Positions 15,618 to 23,594 of a stretch of DNA of 64,000 bases are shown one piece after another. The number at the start of each line of letters is the position of its first letter. Position 1 is the stretch's first letter. The stretch lies in contig CAYYYW010000004.1 in assembly GCA_964476245.1 (NCBI GenBank), forward strand, positions 1-64,000, given 5' to 3'. Source of the stretch: CAYYYW01 sp964476245 (GTDB lineage: Bacteria > Patescibacteriota > Microgenomatia > UBA1406 > HO2-37-13b). A model generated the notes under the pieces. That model did not search any database and was not told the DNA's origin. It worked only from the letters and a program-made list of their open reading frames with translations. The position numbers and the translations under genes were made by a program.

Positions 15618-15735
15618 TAAGCAACCTCGGGAGTTGGTTGGGTTGACATGTGAAAGAGATTATTGTGACAAAAAATCAGCCTGTTTTTGGACATGTGGTA
15701 TGGGTTAAGCACACTCCAGTGATGATTTTTGTTTT
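15618..15735 (+). repeat. Family B repeat, alpha plus beta modules
   Basis: AAGCAACCTCGGGAGTTGGT (15619 onward) is followed by a beta module with small changes, GTGACAAAAAATCAGCCTGT (about 15664), and by ACTCCAGTGATGATT, a segment also seen after the beta module near 13760 in variant form. It fills the gap between the XRE gene and the protease. A TTGATA/TACAAT promoter with 17-bp spacing follows near 15807-15835. Confidence 0.7.
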
Positions 15736-15905
15736 CTTAATCTTGCTATGCCACTTCGCCAGGTTATCGTATGGCGCCTGAATTCGAAGGCACATACCGA
15801 CGCTTTGATAGTTAAACTATTTTGGTATACAATTAGCTTGTTGTGAGAAATAATATCAGACGATGATACTGATGAAATCACAATAGAATGGTTATCAAAT
15901 AAAAA

Positions 15906-17177
15906 ATGGATATTTTTGACAAACTAGCTAATAAAATAAGGCTGCGATGGAAAAATCTAATCGCCGGATTTAAAGCTTATTTGAAGCGTTTGCTTTTTCC
16001 CCTCTATTTTTTCCCAATTAAACTTTTAACCTACTCCGCTTATTACTTAATTAAATTCATAATTAAGCTGACATTGGCTTTTATCGGGTTAATTATTGAC
16101 GGCGTTATCTATCCATTTAAAAGCCTAAAAAACTTTCTAAAAACCATTGTCATTGCTGTTGTGGTTTTATATCTTCTTGCCTCTTTTTTTGTTATTGCCG
16201 ACTACTTGAATAAACAATACGGTTGGTACGGTAAATTTCTTTGCTCATTTGGTGCAAAAGAAAATCTGCAGAATTCCGTAGTCCGGGTAGTAGGCGGATA
16301 CTCCGAAGGATCAGGGTTTTTTATTACTGAAAACCAGGTAATTACCAACTTTCACGTCATTGCTGATGAGCCCAGCCCTAAAATCATATTTCCTGACGGC
16401 AGCTTTGTTACTCCAAACAAAATCTTAGGGAACAAAGACGCTGATTTGGCTATTCTTTTCACCGAAAAGAAGTATCCGGATAAAGTATTACCACTTCCAA
16501 ACAGAATAGCACTCCACGAAGATGAACCATTAATATCGACAGGCTATGCTTTGGGAACAGATTTGGTCGGTAAAGCAACTGTTGTCAGGGGTAATTTTAT
16601 TGATTTTCGAAAATCCAGCAAAAGCCCGGTTGTTTATTTGCAGACCAATATTAGTTTGGTACAAGGAATGAGTGGCGGGCCTATTGCTGATCAATGTGGA
16701 AGCGTGATTGGTATTAACACCCTTAGTTTGGCCGGACTATCCCTGTATATTTCTGCAGATGAGGCAAAAGCGCTTGTTCCTGATTTTACCGACCAAGGGA
16801 TAAAAAAGATTGAGGTTGATCCGTCCAAATCTCCGGAAGAGGCAGTTAGAGCATACTATACTTATCTTAAAGCCAGAAGGATGAGAGACGGATTTAATCT
16901 GTTAAGTAAGGCGTATTTGCTAAGAACCAACTTTGAAGAATGGACCAATAGATTTAAGGACGTTTTGGACGTTGACGTGATTAAGTCCGAAAAGCACGAG
17001 AATACAAACGACACTGTCTTTGTAAAATTCTCAACCAAAAATTGGGTTAATAACGAAGCGGAAACACATTATTACGAAGGAATCTGGACAATGGTTGAAG
17101 AAGACGGTATTTATAAGATTCAGAAAGGAAAAATTTTAGAGGTCGATAATCCCGGATGGGATTGGTTTTATGAATAA
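15906..17177 (+). CDS. Membrane-anchored trypsin-like serine protease (S1 family) with C-terminal NTF2-like domain
   Basis: Residues 30-100 contain two to three hydrophobic segments that should anchor the protein with the protease outside. The S1 triad is visible: His150 in TNFHVIAD, Asp180 in KDADLAIL and Ser256 in GMSGGPI, the HtrA-like arrangement. There is no PDZ domain; instead residues 285-423 (EEAVRAYYTYLKARR, ending WDWFYE) look like an NTF2-like or DUF4878-type fold. At 423 residues it is a complete gene, flanked by family B modules. Likely role: envelope protein quality control or processing; substrate unknown. Confidence 0.85.
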   Translation: MDIFDKLANKIRLRWKNLIAGFKAYLKRLLFPLYFFPIKLLTYSAYYLIKFIIKLTLAFIGLIIDGVIYPFKSLKNFLKTIVIAVVVLYLLASFFVIADYLNKQYGWYGKFLCSFGAKENLQNSVVRVVGGYSEGSGFFITENQVITNFHVIADEPSPKIIFPDGSFVTPNKILGNKDADLAILFTEKKYPDKVLPLPNRIALHEDEPLISTGYALGTDLVGKATVVRGNFIDFRKSSKSPVVYLQTNISLVQGMSGGPIADQCGSVIGINTLSLAGLSLYISADEAKALVPDFTDQGIKKIEVDPSKSPEEAVRAYYTYLKARRMRDGFNLLSKAYLLRTNFEEWTNRFKDVLDVDVIKSEKHENTNDTVFVKFSTKNWVNNEAETHYYEGIWTMVEEDGIYKIQKGKILEVDNPGWDWFYE

Positions 17178-17194
17178 GAGTGATTTATAGTAAG

Positions 17195-17220
17195 TAACCT
17201 CGAGGTTGATTGGGTTGATT
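17195..17220 (+). repeat. Family B alpha module
   Basis: AACCTCGAGGTTGATTGGGT is the only content of the 45-bp gap between the convergent protease and receiver-domain genes. Here the sequence is shortened so that CCTCGAGG becomes a palindrome, suggesting a terminator-like or recombination-derived end. Confidence 0.6.
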
Positions 17221-17222
17221 TA

Positions 17223-18011
17223 CTAATATTCTCTCTCAGGATGTTTGCCTCTTCCTTCTATTTCTTTTTTTCTTTTTTGAACTTCTCTATCAATTGTGTC
17301 AGACAAAGCCACACTTGTAGTCTTGAGTCTTTGAGCTAATGAAGCCACAATTTCTTGCCATTCCATTGGCTTAGCATCACCTTTAACTTGAGTGAAGCCC
17401 TCACCGGGAAAATCTTCAAAGTCACAATGATCTGCCCTAAACCAAAAGAAAAAATCTGCTTTAGGGCTTCCATATTCGTCCTCATCTAATGATTTTTGAC
17501 AGATAGAAGAAACTATTGATTCTCTACTTAATAAAACCCCGTATTCTCTAACTATTCTTACTAACAAACCAACAGCGGCGGTTTCCCAGGTTTTGTGGAA
17601 AGAAACAATTCCATATTTTTCCCACATCTGTTTTTCATGTCCCTGTAGGACAGTCATTGAGGAAGGAGCAAAGCATATTACTATTGGGCGGTTTTCTTCT
17701 GGTATTTCATCCAAAGCCGGACCAACATCTCCTAATAAAAAATCAGCTCCTCTGTAATATCCATCACCTGGAAAATCAGGCCTAGGAGTTTCAAAATTAT
17801 TATCGGAGACAACAACAGAATATCCTTCTAATACATGTTTTAATCCTTGCGTGTCTCCATGTTTAATGTTGTGGTGCCTATAGAACGCTTCTATTGATGG
17901 AAAATACTCTACTGGCAATCCACCAAAACGCCTAATACCACGGGCAATGTTTGTAGCCCAAGTAGGATCATCATCAAGAATAACGGCAGGTTTTAATTTT
18001 TGTTGCTGCAT
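17223..18011 (-). CDS. Receiver-domain-like protein (divergent response regulator)
   Basis: The first 150 residues follow the CheY fold: AVILDDDPTW with the acidic pocket at Asp13-15, YSVVVSDNNF with the likely phospho-Asp at 70, VICFAPSS as the Ser/Thr strand and VSFHKTWE with the conserved Lys. The remaining 110 residues are unrecognised (no HTH or cyclase), ending in a basic tail. No histidine kinase is in the window. The start is ATG 18011, because the -10 box lies 7 bp upstream of it and excludes the earlier TTG. Confidence 0.7.
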   Translation of the reverse strand: MQQQKLKPAVILDDDPTWATNIARGIRRFGGLPVEYFPSIEAFYRHHNIKHGDTQGLKHVLEGYSVVVSDNNFETPRPDFPGDGYYRGADFLLGDVGPALDEIPEENRPIVICFAPSSMTVLQGHEKQMWEKYGIVSFHKTWETAAVGLLVRIVREYGVLLSRESIVSSICQKSLDEDEYGSPKADFFFWFRADHCDFEDFPGEGFTQVKGDAKPMEWQEIVASLAQRLKTTSVALSDTIDREVQKRKKEIEGRGKHPEREY

Positions 18012-18018
18012 CAAGCAA

Positions 18019-18047
18019 ATTATATACTTTTGTTAAGTAAAAAACAA
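18019..18047 (-). promoter_or_regulatory. Promoter of the receiver-domain gene
   Basis: On the minus strand TTGTTT (plus 18042-18047), 17 bp, and TATAAT (plus 18019-18024) lie 7 bp before the ATG at 18011. This predicts a leaderless message. Confidence 0.6.
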
Positions 18048-18057
18048 TTTAACCAAC

Positions 18058-18082
18058 CAACCTTGGAGTTGATTAGGTTGCT
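18058..18082 (+). repeat. Family B alpha module
   Basis: CCTTGGAGTTGATTAGGTTG is a variant alpha module that separates the receiver-domain gene from the next minus-strand membrane protein gene. Confidence 0.55.
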
Positions 18083-18514
18083 TCACTTAATATTAGAAAT
18101 AAGATTTTTTAATTCTTTTGCTCCCAGTGTCATGCGTTGAAAAAAGTCTGTCCACATAAAACCAGCAAATTCAGGTAAATCTTTAGGATTAAATCCTTTT
18201 CTTGAAGCAAAATAATCCCGGTAATATTCATCAGTAAAGGAAACGGCCAAGTAACACAATGAAATTAGCCCCATTCCTGCTAAAGCAAAATGGCCTAATT
18301 TCTGACTTACATCAGGCGAGCGTTTCTTGGTTAAAACAGCTAAGGCAGCCATGGTCATTGTGCCCAATTCTAAAGGAAGAGCAATTAAAGCAATTTGATT
18401 GTGAATCTCCGTGTGATTGCCCAATTGGGCCAAAAAAGAGGTGGTCAAGGCAATGGCGCTTAAACCAAGAAGAGCCTCTGGACAACTGGATAAATGTTTA
18501 AGTCTTTCGCACAT
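18083..18514 (-). CDS. Uncharacterised membrane protein, about three TM segments
   Basis: The 143-residue protein has hydrophobic segments at about residues 13-30, 40-60 and 74-92, followed by a soluble tail rich in aromatic and charged residues (DEYYRDYFASRKG). No family was recognised. An extended -10 box (TGATATAAT on the minus strand near 18550) precedes it with a leader of about 30 nt. It lies between two family B repeats. Confidence 0.55.
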   Translation of the reverse strand: MCERLKHLSSCPEALLGLSAIALTTSFLAQLGNHTEIHNQIALIALPLELGTMTMAALAVLTKKRSPDVSQKLGHFALAGMGLISLCYLAVSFTDEYYRDYFASRKGFNPKDLPEFAGFMWTDFFQRMTLGAKELKNLISNIK

Positions 18515-18585
18515 TTACTTTATTAATCAAATTAAAACCCAGACATTATATCACGAAAAGCTAAACCTAACAACGGAGTGAAGAG

Positions 18586-18762
18586 GATTGTTGTGATAAA
18601 AAATCGGCCTGTTTTTGCCTGTGTGGTTAAGGCGAGGAACGTGTCTCTGTGACACAAGCCGTAAGACCTTAATTCTTTTGCCAATCTTTTGTCAACCGCT
18701 TCGGTTGCCGACGGGGCGTGGTAATAACCTGGTATCACCCTCGGGAGTTGATTGGATTGATT
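18586..18762 (+). repeat. Long family B repeat, copy 2 (about 175 bp)
   Basis: It is near-identical to 15134-15305: the beta module, the GGCGAGGAACGTGTCTC hairpin region, the CTTCGGTTGCCGACGGGGCG block and the alpha ending CCCTCGGGAGTTGATTGGAT. Downstream at 18795 the ACCCGCAGGGT module seen near 13946 also appears. The 387-bp gap has no gene besides this repeat. Confidence 0.85.
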
Positions 18763-18890
18763 TAATAGTTTAAGATCAACCTGCCATAGTTTGCCACCCG
18801 CAGGGTGATAAAAGGACTTATTTCATTAACTATTGAGTAAAAAAGGTTCTTCTTAAACTCTTTTCTTAGTGTTTTGCGGTCTATAGTCTC

Positions 18891-18918
18891 TTGACAGAAA
18901 ATTGAAAGTTATTAGAAT
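18891..18918 (+). promoter_or_regulatory. Promoter deciding the start of the small membrane gene pair
   Basis: TTGACA (18891-18896), 16 bp, TAGAAT (18913-18918). Transcription should start near 18925-18926, so the in-frame ATG at 18917 would lie in the -10 box and the GTG at 18926 is the probable leaderless start. Confidence 0.55.
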
Positions 18919-18925
18919 GTTCTAT

Positions 18926-19111
18926 GTGGAAGTTAAATCAATTGCCTTTTTAAAAATTGCCTCCGGTGTTTTTATCAATATTTTAGCAGCGCTAATTTTA
19001 GGCTTTTTTACCATTAGGAATGTTTTTATCTTGATAGAAAATTTATTCTTTACTATAATCCTATTAGTAATTTCCTTAAAAATTGAGGAAATAATTATCA
19101 ATTATGATTGA
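18926..19111 (+). CDS. Small membrane protein (two TM segments)
   Basis: From GTG 18926 the 61-residue product has two hydrophobic helices (GVFINILAALILGFF and LFFTIILLVISLKIEEII) with a short loop. No family was recognised. Alternative in-frame starts at 18902 (TTG) and 18917 (ATG) are upstream of or inside the promoter and are disfavoured. It overlaps a second tiny membrane protein gene by 8 bp, so the two are probably translated together. Confidence 0.5.
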   Translation: MEVKSIAFLKIASGVFINILAALILGFFTIRNVFILIENLFFTIILLVISLKIEEIIINYD

Positions 19112-19223
19112 TTTAACAGATTTTTTTAGTCGCTTTCACATAGGTCTGGCTTTAATGATTATTTCTTTTGTTTTGGCGATGTTTTTTTTCTTCAAATTCC
19201 CCCTGACCAAAAATAAAAAATAA
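19104..19223 (+). CDS. 39-residue single-TM small protein
   Basis: ATG 19104 opens a 39-codon frame: an amphipathic start (MIDLTDFFSRF), one hydrophobic helix (IGLALMIISFVLAMFFFF) and a basic end (KFPLTKNKK). The positive-inside tail and tight overlap with the previous gene make this a credible small membrane protein; function unknown. Confidence 0.5.
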   Translation: MIDLTDFFSRFHIGLALMIISFVLAMFFFFKFPLTKNKK

Positions 19224-19255
19224 TTTAAATTTCTTCCAACCTCCGAGCTTATAAT

Positions 19256-19345
19256 TAAGCAACCTCGGGAGTTGATTGGGTTGATATAACCCTCTAAGTA
19301 AGATTTAAATCCATTTCTCTGCAAATTGGCAACCTGGCAGGTTGA
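19256..19345 (+). repeat. Family B repeat, alpha plus gamma modules
   Basis: AAGCAACCTCGGGAGTTGAT (19256 onward) is followed by TAAGTAAGATTTAAATCCAT (gamma, about 19296), which matches the gamma copy at 13656 up to CTCTGC, and by a degenerate alpha (CAACCTGGCAGGTTGA). It fills the gap before LytR_C. Confidence 0.7.
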
Positions 19346-19350
19346 TTTTT

Positions 19351-19998
19351 TTAAGGTGTAGGGGTTGGAGTTGGGCTTGGACTTGAAGTTGGACTAGGAG
19401 TTAAAGTTGTGGTGGTTGTTGGATTTTGAGTTGGACTAAGAGTTGGACTAACGCTAGGATTTGCTGGGCTTGTAATTGGCGTTGTCGGAGTTGCTTCTTC
19501 AAATTTTTTACCACCCGTGGTGACAATAATATCAAACTCACTATCCTCATCAAGATTAGAGGAGTCGATTTCAATCTCATCAAAAGTCGCTTTTAAAGCG
19601 TCTTTGATATCGCTTGCAATATCGTCAAAACCCTCTTTTGCAGTTATGGTTGTTGCGGTGTTGTTGAAATCATCTGCGTTGGCTGCCTCGATGTTGTCGG
19701 AATTATACCCCGCTTTTTTAAGAGCCTCAACGACAGTGCCTGCCTGACCGGGAGTCCCGGTTCCATTTAATACCTGAATCTTCACTGATTCCTTATCAAT
19801 CTTGGGTTTTTCTGTGGGAGAAGGTTCTTTCTCTTCAATGACGGCGACCTTTGTCTGGTCCGTTTTTTTAGGTTGCCGAAGCATACGTATACCTCCGACA
19901 AGCGCAGCAACAAGGAAAACTATGCCAATAATAATTACTGTTTTTTTCTTTTTACTCCTTCTTTGTTGATTTAAACCGAGCGAAATCGGATCGACCAT
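19351..19998 (-). CDS. LytR_C-domain membrane protein with Thr/Pro/Ser-rich tail
   Basis: The 215-residue protein has a single TM helix at residues 21-40, a LytR/CpsA/Psr C-terminal (LytR_C) domain at about 70-165 beginning IQVLNGTGTPGQAG, and a 45-residue low-complexity tail of Thr, Pro and Ser. The LytR-CpsA-Psr catalytic domain is absent, so this is a free-standing LytR_C protein, common in CPR genomes. It is probably extracytoplasmic and cell-wall associated; the tail may be a wall-spanning or glycosylated segment. Confidence 0.82.
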   Translation of the reverse strand: MVDPISLGLNQQRRSKKKKTVIIIGIVFLVAALVGGIRMLRQPKKTDQTKVAVIEEKEPSPTEKPKIDKESVKIQVLNGTGTPGQAGTVVEALKKAGYNSDNIEAANADDFNNTATTITAKEGFDDIASDIKDALKATFDEIEIDSSNLDEDSEFDIIVTTGGKKFEEATPTTPITSPANPSVSPTLSPTQNPTTTTTLTPSPTSSPSPTPTPTP

Positions 19999-20093
19999 AA
20001 GTTAGATGATTGTCTATTACATGTATACCATGAATTTTCAAATTTGCAAGTGGAACCAAAACCATTTCACAACCGGCAATTGACAAAAAAAAC

Positions 20094-20125
20094 AAATAAC
20101 CTCAAGAATTGGTTGGATTGATGTA
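20094..20125 (+). repeat. Family B alpha module (last copy)
   Basis: AATAACCTCAAGAATTGGTT is the most degenerate alpha copy and marks the right edge of the repeat-rich stretch; the genes after it are core-like. Confidence 0.5.
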
Positions 20126-20178
20126 AAAATTATCTTTGATTTGATATGATAATTTAAGCCGTCGGGTATTAAAAAAAT

Positions 20179-20658
20179 ATGAAAAAGCAAAAAAACATTA
20201 TCTATTTCATTGTTGCTTTTATTTTGTGCCAGGGAACCGGGATTATTGGCAGTGTTTTTACAATATCAGCCATTCCCGACTGGTATGCCGGCTTAACTAA
20301 GCCTTCTTTTAGTCCGCCTAACTGGTTGTTTGGTCCGGTCTGGCTGACGCTTTATACCTTAATGGGCATTGCCCTGTACTTGATTTGGCAAAAAAAAGGC
20401 CAGGATAAAAAAAGGCAATTGGTAAGCCGGCTTTTTTTAGTTCATTTATTTTTTAACGCTCTTTGGTCGATTTTGTTTTTTGGTTTAAAAAATCCTCTGT
20501 TGGGATTATTGGATATTACCGTCCTTTGGCTAATGATAGTAATTCTGACGGTTAAATTTTGGCAGACTGAGAGAGCTGCAGGACTTCTTCTTGTTCCTTA
20601 TCTTTTATGGGTTTCTTTTGCCAGCCTCTTAAACTTTTTTATTTGGAGGTTAAACTAA
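20179..20658 (+). CDS. tspO: TspO/MBR family protein
   Basis: The 159-residue protein has five TM segments and the TspO signatures PDWYAGLTKPSFSPPNWLFGP in loop 1-2 (residues 36 onward), a Trp-rich TM2-TM3 region (VWLTLYTLMGIALY) and ALWSILFFGLKNP. Bacterial TspO binds porphyrins and relatives and is linked to stress signalling; the native substrate is unsettled. The length is standard. It lies just to the right of the last family B module. Confidence 0.92.
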   Translation: MKKQKNIIYFIVAFILCQGTGIIGSVFTISAIPDWYAGLTKPSFSPPNWLFGPVWLTLYTLMGIALYLIWQKKGQDKKRQLVSRLFLVHLFFNALWSILFFGLKNPLLGLLDITVLWLMIVILTVKFWQTERAAGLLLVPYLLWVSFASLLNFFIWRLN

Positions 20659-20672
20659 TCGGCATAAAGGAT

Positions 20673-20759
20673 ATGAAATATAGAGATAGAGTATACGGAG
20701 AATTTGAAATCGTAGAGCCGGTTATTTTGGAACTGATAAACTCCCCGTCAGTGATATAA
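20673..20759 (+). pseudogene. N-terminal remnant of an HD-domain phosphohydrolase
   Basis: A 28-codon frame beginning MKYRDRVYGEFEIVEPVILE and continuing LINSPS matches the conserved opening of dGTPase-like HD-superfamily proteins (Y-GEFEI-EPVILELI-SP-LQRLKG). It stops where the HD motif should follow. Only the first exon-like piece remains, so this is a decayed gene between tspO and uppS. Confidence 0.65.
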
Positions 20760-20815
20760 TTATCCAAGAATCAAAACCAAAGCAGTATTTTTTGAAGTTT
20801 GAAAAATATAAGGTT

Positions 20816-21508
20816 ATGACCAACATTCCAATTCATATTGCCATAATTCCCGACGGCAATCGCCGTTGGGCGAGAAAACGGGGCCTTCCGGTTTTTGAGG
20901 GCCATAAATTTGCGGCGGAAAAAACACTGCCAAAACTGATTAAAAAACTGCAAGAGCGAGGAGTAAACTACTTCACTTTTTGGGCCTTGTCTACGGAAAA
21001 TTTAATCGAGAGAACAAAAAAGGAAGTAGACGTTCTTATGCAATTGATGCGTTATTTTTTAAAAAGCAAAGCGGCAGAATTACATAAAAAGGGGATAAAA
21101 ATGAAAATAATCGGAAACAGGGAAAAACTGCCCGCTGATATTCAAAACCAAATAAGAAAGGTAGAAGAATTGACAAAAAACAATCAAGAAATGACGATTG
21201 TTTTTGCCATAAATTATGGAGGAAGAGACGAAATAATTAGAGCGATAAAGAAAGTCGAAAGTAGAAAGTCGAAAGTAGAAAGATTAAACAAAGACAATTT
21301 TAATAATGTTTTAGACACGGCGGGGATTCCTGACCCGGATTTGATTATAAGAACAGGAGGAGAAAAGAGACTCTCCGGCTTTATGCTTTGGCAAAGTGAA
21401 TATAGCGAACTTTATTTTTCCGACGTTTTGTTTCCTGATTTTTCAGAAAAAGAACTGGAAAAAGCCATTAATGATTTCGCTTCACGAAAAAGGAGATTTG
21501 GAAAATGA
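20816..21508 (+). CDS. uppS: Isoprenyl (undecaprenyl) diphosphate synthase, cis-prenyltransferase
   Basis: Signatures of cis-prenyltransferases are all present: IAIIPDGNRRWA with the catalytic Asp at residue 13, FWALSTEN, VFAINYGGRDEI, PDLIIRTGGEKRLSGFMLW and the ELYFSDVLFPDF end. The enzyme builds the C55 lipid carrier for cell-wall precursors. I start at ATG 20816, directly before the conserved strand; the upstream TTG would add eight residues. A 7-bp tandem repeat sits in frame at 21250-21282. It overlaps the next gene, a trans-prenyltransferase, by 4 bp. Confidence 0.95.
   Translation: MTNIPIHIAIIPDGNRRWARKRGLPVFEGHKFAAEKTLPKLIKKLQERGVNYFTFWALSTENLIERTKKEVDVLMQLMRYFLKSKAAELHKKGIKMKIIGNREKLPADIQNQIRKVEELTKNNQEMTIVFAINYGGRDEIIRAIKKVESRKSKVERLNKDNFNNVLDTAGIPDPDLIIRTGGEKRLSGFMLWQSEYSELYFSDVLFPDFSEKELEKAINDFASRKRRFGK
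21250..21282 (+). repeat. Heptamer tandem repeat inside uppS
   Basis: Four units alternating GAAAGTC and GAAAGTA plus a partial fifth. It encodes a Lys/Glu/Ser-rich surface loop (VESRKSKVER) just before DNFNNVLD. Because 7 is not a multiple of 3, gain or loss of one unit would shift the frame. Confidence 0.85.
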
Positions 21509-22500
21509 AACTCCTTTCAAATTTTCAAAAAAAGTTTAATCAGGAAATCAAATTTTATTTAGAAAAAAAAGAAAAAGAATTTGAGAAATTAGATAAAAAA
21601 GCCTCCTTGTTAATAAAAATAATTAAAGAATTTGTTGAAAGAGGTGGAAAAAGATTCCGTCCGGCCATTTTTTATTTTGCTTATTCCAGTTATTCCAAAG
21701 AAAAATTAGAGGAGATTTTTAAACTCTCTTTTGTTTTTGAGTTATTTCATACCTTTGCCCTAATCCACGACGATATCATTGATAGTTCTGATTTGAGGCG
21801 AAACAAAGAGACAATTCATAAAAAATACGACCTCTCAACCGCCATACTAACGGGTGACTTATCTTTAATGTTGGCTGACGAGTTATTTTTTAATGGTTTA
21901 GAAAATTTAAATTTGACAAGCAAAAGACAAAAAAAAGCTATCGATCTTTACAATCAATTTAAACAAGAAGTCTTAGCGGGCGAATATTTAGATTGTCAAA
22001 AAATCAGCGATGTTTATAAAATCATGGAATTGAAAACCGCCCAATACTCTTTTGTCAAGCCGGCAACGATCGGTTTTAATCTTGCCGGGATTGGTGAAAA
22101 AGAAATAATAAAATGGGAAAAAATTCTAAAAGAAGCGGGTATTCTGTTTCAGATAAAAGATGATTTTGTTGGTGTTTTTGGAGATGCAAAAATTATCGGA
22201 AAGCCTGTAGACTCGGACTTCAAAGAAGGAAAAAATACCATAGTAGTAAAAAAGTTTTTAGAAAGATGTTCTACGGATGAGAAAACAAAATTCCTTTCAT
22301 TTTTTGGAAAAAAACCAATTAATAAAAAAAACATCCTTTGGTATAAAAACAGTTTACAAAGACACAATATCTTTAATGAATTAAATCAGCAAATAGTTGA
22401 AAATGCAAAAGGAATTGATGAAAGTCTTAACTTGCGCCCTCAAAAAAAACCAATAACCAAATTATTGAAAGTAATCTTATTAAAAATTACTCACATTTAG
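21505..22500 (+). CDS. Polyprenyl (trans-isoprenyl) diphosphate synthase
   Basis: The 331-residue all-helical protein has GGKRFRP near residue 51, the first Asp-rich motif LIHDDIIDSSDLRR (about 86-99), GEYLDCQK and the second Asp-rich motif IKDDFVGVFGD near residue 214. These define trans-prenyltransferases of the GGPP/octaprenyl type. Translation is coupled to uppS (ATGA). Together they suggest that the cell can extend imported or simple prenyl precursors into the lipid carrier; chain length cannot be read with confidence. Confidence 0.9.
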   Translation: MKLLSNFQKKFNQEIKFYLEKKEKEFEKLDKKASLLIKIIKEFVERGGKRFRPAIFYFAYSSYSKEKLEEIFKLSFVFELFHTFALIHDDIIDSSDLRRNKETIHKKYDLSTAILTGDLSLMLADELFFNGLENLNLTSKRQKKAIDLYNQFKQEVLAGEYLDCQKISDVYKIMELKTAQYSFVKPATIGFNLAGIGEKEIIKWEKILKEAGILFQIKDDFVGVFGDAKIIGKPVDSDFKEGKNTIVVKKFLERCSTDEKTKFLSFFGKKPINKKNILWYKNSLQRHNIFNELNQQIVENAKGIDESLNLRPQKKPITKLLKVILLKITHI

Positions 22501-22515
22501 TTATAATATTTTTTA

Positions 22516-23559
22516 ATGTTTAATCCGGTTTTTACTATTACCAACAAAATCCTCAAAAACATCGGTATGATTGAGGCGGCGCGCCAGGTGATAATAGACG
22601 CGCCCATTTTGCCTCTTTGGGAAAAGCAATTTAGAGAGGACGCCATTATCAGAACCGCCCATCATGGAACCCACATTGAGGGAAACAAATTGGGATTTAC
22701 CGAGGCAAAAGATGTCCTTTTGGGGAAAGAAGTTGTTGGTCGGTCGAGAGACATTCAGGAAATTATTAATTACCGTAGAGTTTTGCAATTAATTGACGAG
22801 GAAGTGAAGAAAAAGATTGAGAAGATAACAGAAGAACTGATAAAGAAGACTCATCGGGTGGTTGTTAATAAAATATCACTTCCGGGCGAATCCGGAACAT
22901 ATAGAACAAAACAGGTAGTTATTAGAAACAGCGAAACAGGAGAAGTTACTTTCAGACCGCCTTCGGCCATTGAAGTACCTTTTTTAATACGTGAATTCCT
23001 CTATTGGCTAAACAAGATTCCAAATGAAGATATTCATCCGGTTTTAAAAGCAGGCATTGTCCACCACGAATTAGTCAGAATTCATCCTTTTATTGATGGA
23101 AACGGGAGAGTAGCTCGAGTAATGGCGACTTTGATTTTGTTTTTGGGTAATTATGATATCCGACGATTTTTCTCTCTTGAGGAATATTACGACAAAGACG
23201 CCATAAGCTATTATGAAAATTTAAAAAAAGCCTCCGAAGGAAACCTAAGCGCTTGGCTTGAGTATTTTACTTTAGGGGTGGCGATTGAATTTGACCGAAT
23301 CAAACTTAAAATTTTAAAGCTTTCCAAAGACAAACATCTTAAAGAAAAGCTTGGAGGCAAGCAGGTATTTTTGAGTGAACGTCAAGTGAAGATTGTTGAG
23401 TACGTTCAAAGCGTTGGTTACTTACAAAATCAAAGCTTTAAAGAACTTTTTTCTGATATTTCGGAAGACACAGTGCTTCGCGATTTGGCTGATCTTCTTA
23501 ATAAAGGGATTGTCAAAAAAATCGGTAAAACCAAAGCCGCCAGATATATAATGGTGTAG
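22516..23559 (+). CDS. Fic-domain protein (probable AMPylase) with winged-helix C-terminus
   Basis: The 347-residue protein has the active-site loop HPFIDGNGRVAR at residues 190-201, matching HxFx(D/E)GNGR. The N-terminal region contains GTHIEGN at residues 51-57, a variant of the inhibitory (S/T)xxxE(G/N) helix of class II Fic proteins, with Glu55 in the inhibitory position. Residues 280-347 look like a winged helix (FKELFSDISEDTVLRDLADLL). This layout (Fic_N, Fic, wHTH) is widespread; targets are unknown. It starts 15 bp after the polyprenyl synthase. Confidence 0.92.
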   Translation: MFNPVFTITNKILKNIGMIEAARQVIIDAPILPLWEKQFREDAIIRTAHHGTHIEGNKLGFTEAKDVLLGKEVVGRSRDIQEIINYRRVLQLIDEEVKKKIEKITEELIKKTHRVVVNKISLPGESGTYRTKQVVIRNSETGEVTFRPPSAIEVPFLIREFLYWLNKIPNEDIHPVLKAGIVHHELVRIHPFIDGNGRVARVMATLILFLGNYDIRRFFSLEEYYDKDAISYYENLKKASEGNLSAWLEYFTLGVAIEFDRIKLKILKLSKDKHLKEKLGGKQVFLSERQVKIVEYVQSVGYLQNQSFKELFSDISEDTVLRDLADLLNKGIVKKIGKTKAARYIMV

Positions 23560-23594
23560 TTTTTATTCCCAATTTTGGTATAGAATAGTCATAG

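Noticed and set aside
15840..15905. Short upstream reading frame before the membrane protease
   Set aside because: The stretch encoding SDDDTDEITIEWLSNKKW is open but has no start codon and an immediate upstream stop; it is probably leader sequence.
18532..18738. Open frame of 68 codons on the minus strand
   Set aside because: It lies inside the long family B repeat; the other copy at 15134 gives a similar frame on the same strand, so openness follows from the repeat rather than from a gene.
13500..20125. CRISPR array
   Set aside because: Repeats are irregularly spaced by whole genes, vary in length and composition, and no cas gene is present.
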